In this document: positions 5,209-5,692 of the stretch, one piece after another
Layout of the letters: each line of letters begins with the position of its first letter
How positions within the stretch are numbered: position 1 is the first letter of the stretch
Source: Candidatus Eiseniibacteriota bacterium
Lineage (GTDB): Bacteria; Joyebacterota; Joyebacteria; Joyebacterales; Joyebacteraceae
Direction: 5' to 3'
Assembly: GCA_030630395.1 (NCBI GenBank)
Contig: DAOVNE010000106.1
Location: 1-5,692 of the forward strand
DNA length: 5,692 nucleotides
Position numbers and translations under genes: made by a program
The notes under the pieces: model-generated
The model's input: the letters and a program-made list of their open reading frames with translations, nothing else
Told to the model about the DNA's origin: nothing
Database searches by the model: none

Positions 5209-5692
5209 CTAGTCCCGGTACCGCGCCTTCAGCCGCCCAAGGGAAATCTGCCCGTCACCCTCCCCATCGTGGGGAATCCGCTCACGGAAGGCGATATCGT
5301 GCTGCACCGCGATCTCCCACAGATCCGCGCCGTTGGTCGCCTGGTCATTCGGGTCGACGGAGAAGAGGAAGCGTACACCGGCGTTCGCCCACAGCTGTAA
5401 GTCCTCCGCGGGGATGTAGACCCACAGATCCATCTCGTACTCGTACTGCCAGCTGACCGGATCCTCCGGGGTGGGGCCTGGGACCTCAACCACATCGCCG
5501 TGCTGAGTCAGTGCCAGCGTAATATGGTCTATGTCAGTGCCCTCACCGAACATGGCTGCGGCGATAGCCGCCTCCTCGGCCTTGTCCCAGGACCATGGGA
5601 GTGTCGGGTCGTTGTGGACGTCCTCAGGATACAGCCAGAATTCGAAATCATCCGCGAGGCAGTCAAGGTACTCTTCAGCCTTCATCTTCTCA
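5209..5692 (-). CDS. Unknown-function protein, C-terminal part, possible NTF2-like fold (cut by right edge)
   Basis: The frame is open to the window edge: two more codons (Glu-Lys) precede the Met at 5685, and no ribosome binding site is seen there, so the true start probably lies outside. About 160 residues are visible. They are acidic and rich in Trp, Tyr and Phe. The visible part starts with AEEYLDCLADDFEFWLYPED (3-22), continues with a helix-like WDKAEEAAIAAAMFG (33-47), then alternating strands such as ITLALT (55-60) and MDLWVYIP (85-92), FLFSVDP (106-112) and LWEIAVQHDI (122-131), and ends near LGRLKARYR (149-157). A helix followed by Asp-Asp-Phe-x-Phe and then strands of a curved sheet ending in a W-x-I strand suggests an NTF2/SnoaL-like domain. 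Similar exported proteins are, as I recall, common in Eisenbacteria-like genomes. No catalytic residues can be named. A strong terminator follows the stop. Confidence 0.8.
   Translation of the reverse strand, partial: EKMKAEEYLDCLADDFEFWLYPEDVHNDPTLPWSWDKAEEAAIAAAMFGEGTDIDHITLALTQHGDVVEVPGPTPEDPVSWQYEYEMDLWVYIPAEDLQLWANAGVRFLFSVDPNDQATNGADLWEIAVQHDIAFRERIPHDGEGDGQISLGRLKARYRD

Noticed and set aside
4247..5456. Two overlapping plus-strand open frames of 321 and 335 codons
   Set aside because: Both lie opposite conserved minus-strand motifs of the YibQ-like protein and cross a terminator and a promoter; their low-complexity Ser/Arg/Pro composition is typical of antisense frames.

Overview
The window is an ordinary, tightly packed stretch of a moderately high-GC bacterial chromosome. 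All six genes I can support lie on the minus strand, so they read from high to low coordinates. Four are recognisable conserved genes: a YibQ-type divergent polysaccharide deacetylase, pdxJ, secD and secF. Two are cut by the window edges: a possible NTF2-like protein on the right, and on the left a secreted protein whose visible start resembles DUF4159 proteins. Split secD/secF with a long SecD N-terminal region, together with both edge proteins, suggests an uncultured Gram-negative lineage near the FCB group (such as Eisenbacteria, Krumholzibacteriota or Gemmatimonadota). That placement comes from memory of protein style and is tentative.

Layout from right to left. At 5692-5209 is the 3' part of a gene of unknown function, closed by a strong intrinsic terminator at 5182-5156. 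Eleven bases beyond it begins a near-consensus sigma70-type promoter (5145-5117). It drives the YibQ-like gene, which starts at GTG 5092 behind a strong Shine-Dalgarno. pdxJ follows 89 bp after that gene with no convincing promoter or terminator between them, so the two are probably co-transcribed. A 169-bp gap (3077-2909) holds a second good promoter (3012-2984) and a leader with inverted repeats just before the secD ribosome binding site. secD and secF follow, 49 bp apart, and the transcription unit ends at a textbook terminator with a UUCG tetraloop (272-241). The last gene starts at ATG 176 with a good ribosome binding site and a clear signal peptide, and runs off the left edge.

How the genes relate: SecD and SecF are the two halves of the proton-motive-force-driven accessory complex of the SecYEG translocon. 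PdxJ performs the last step of de novo pyridoxal phosphate synthesis. The YibQ-like protein is an envelope-anchored protein with a deacetylase-like fold. The three transcription units look adjacent rather than functionally joined. I see no mobile element, CRISPR array, tRNA/rRNA, toxin-antitoxin or defence-like cassette, and no sign of a new multi-gene system. The most useful open points are the unassigned extracytoplasmic region of the YibQ-like protein, the two edge proteins, and the structured secD leader.
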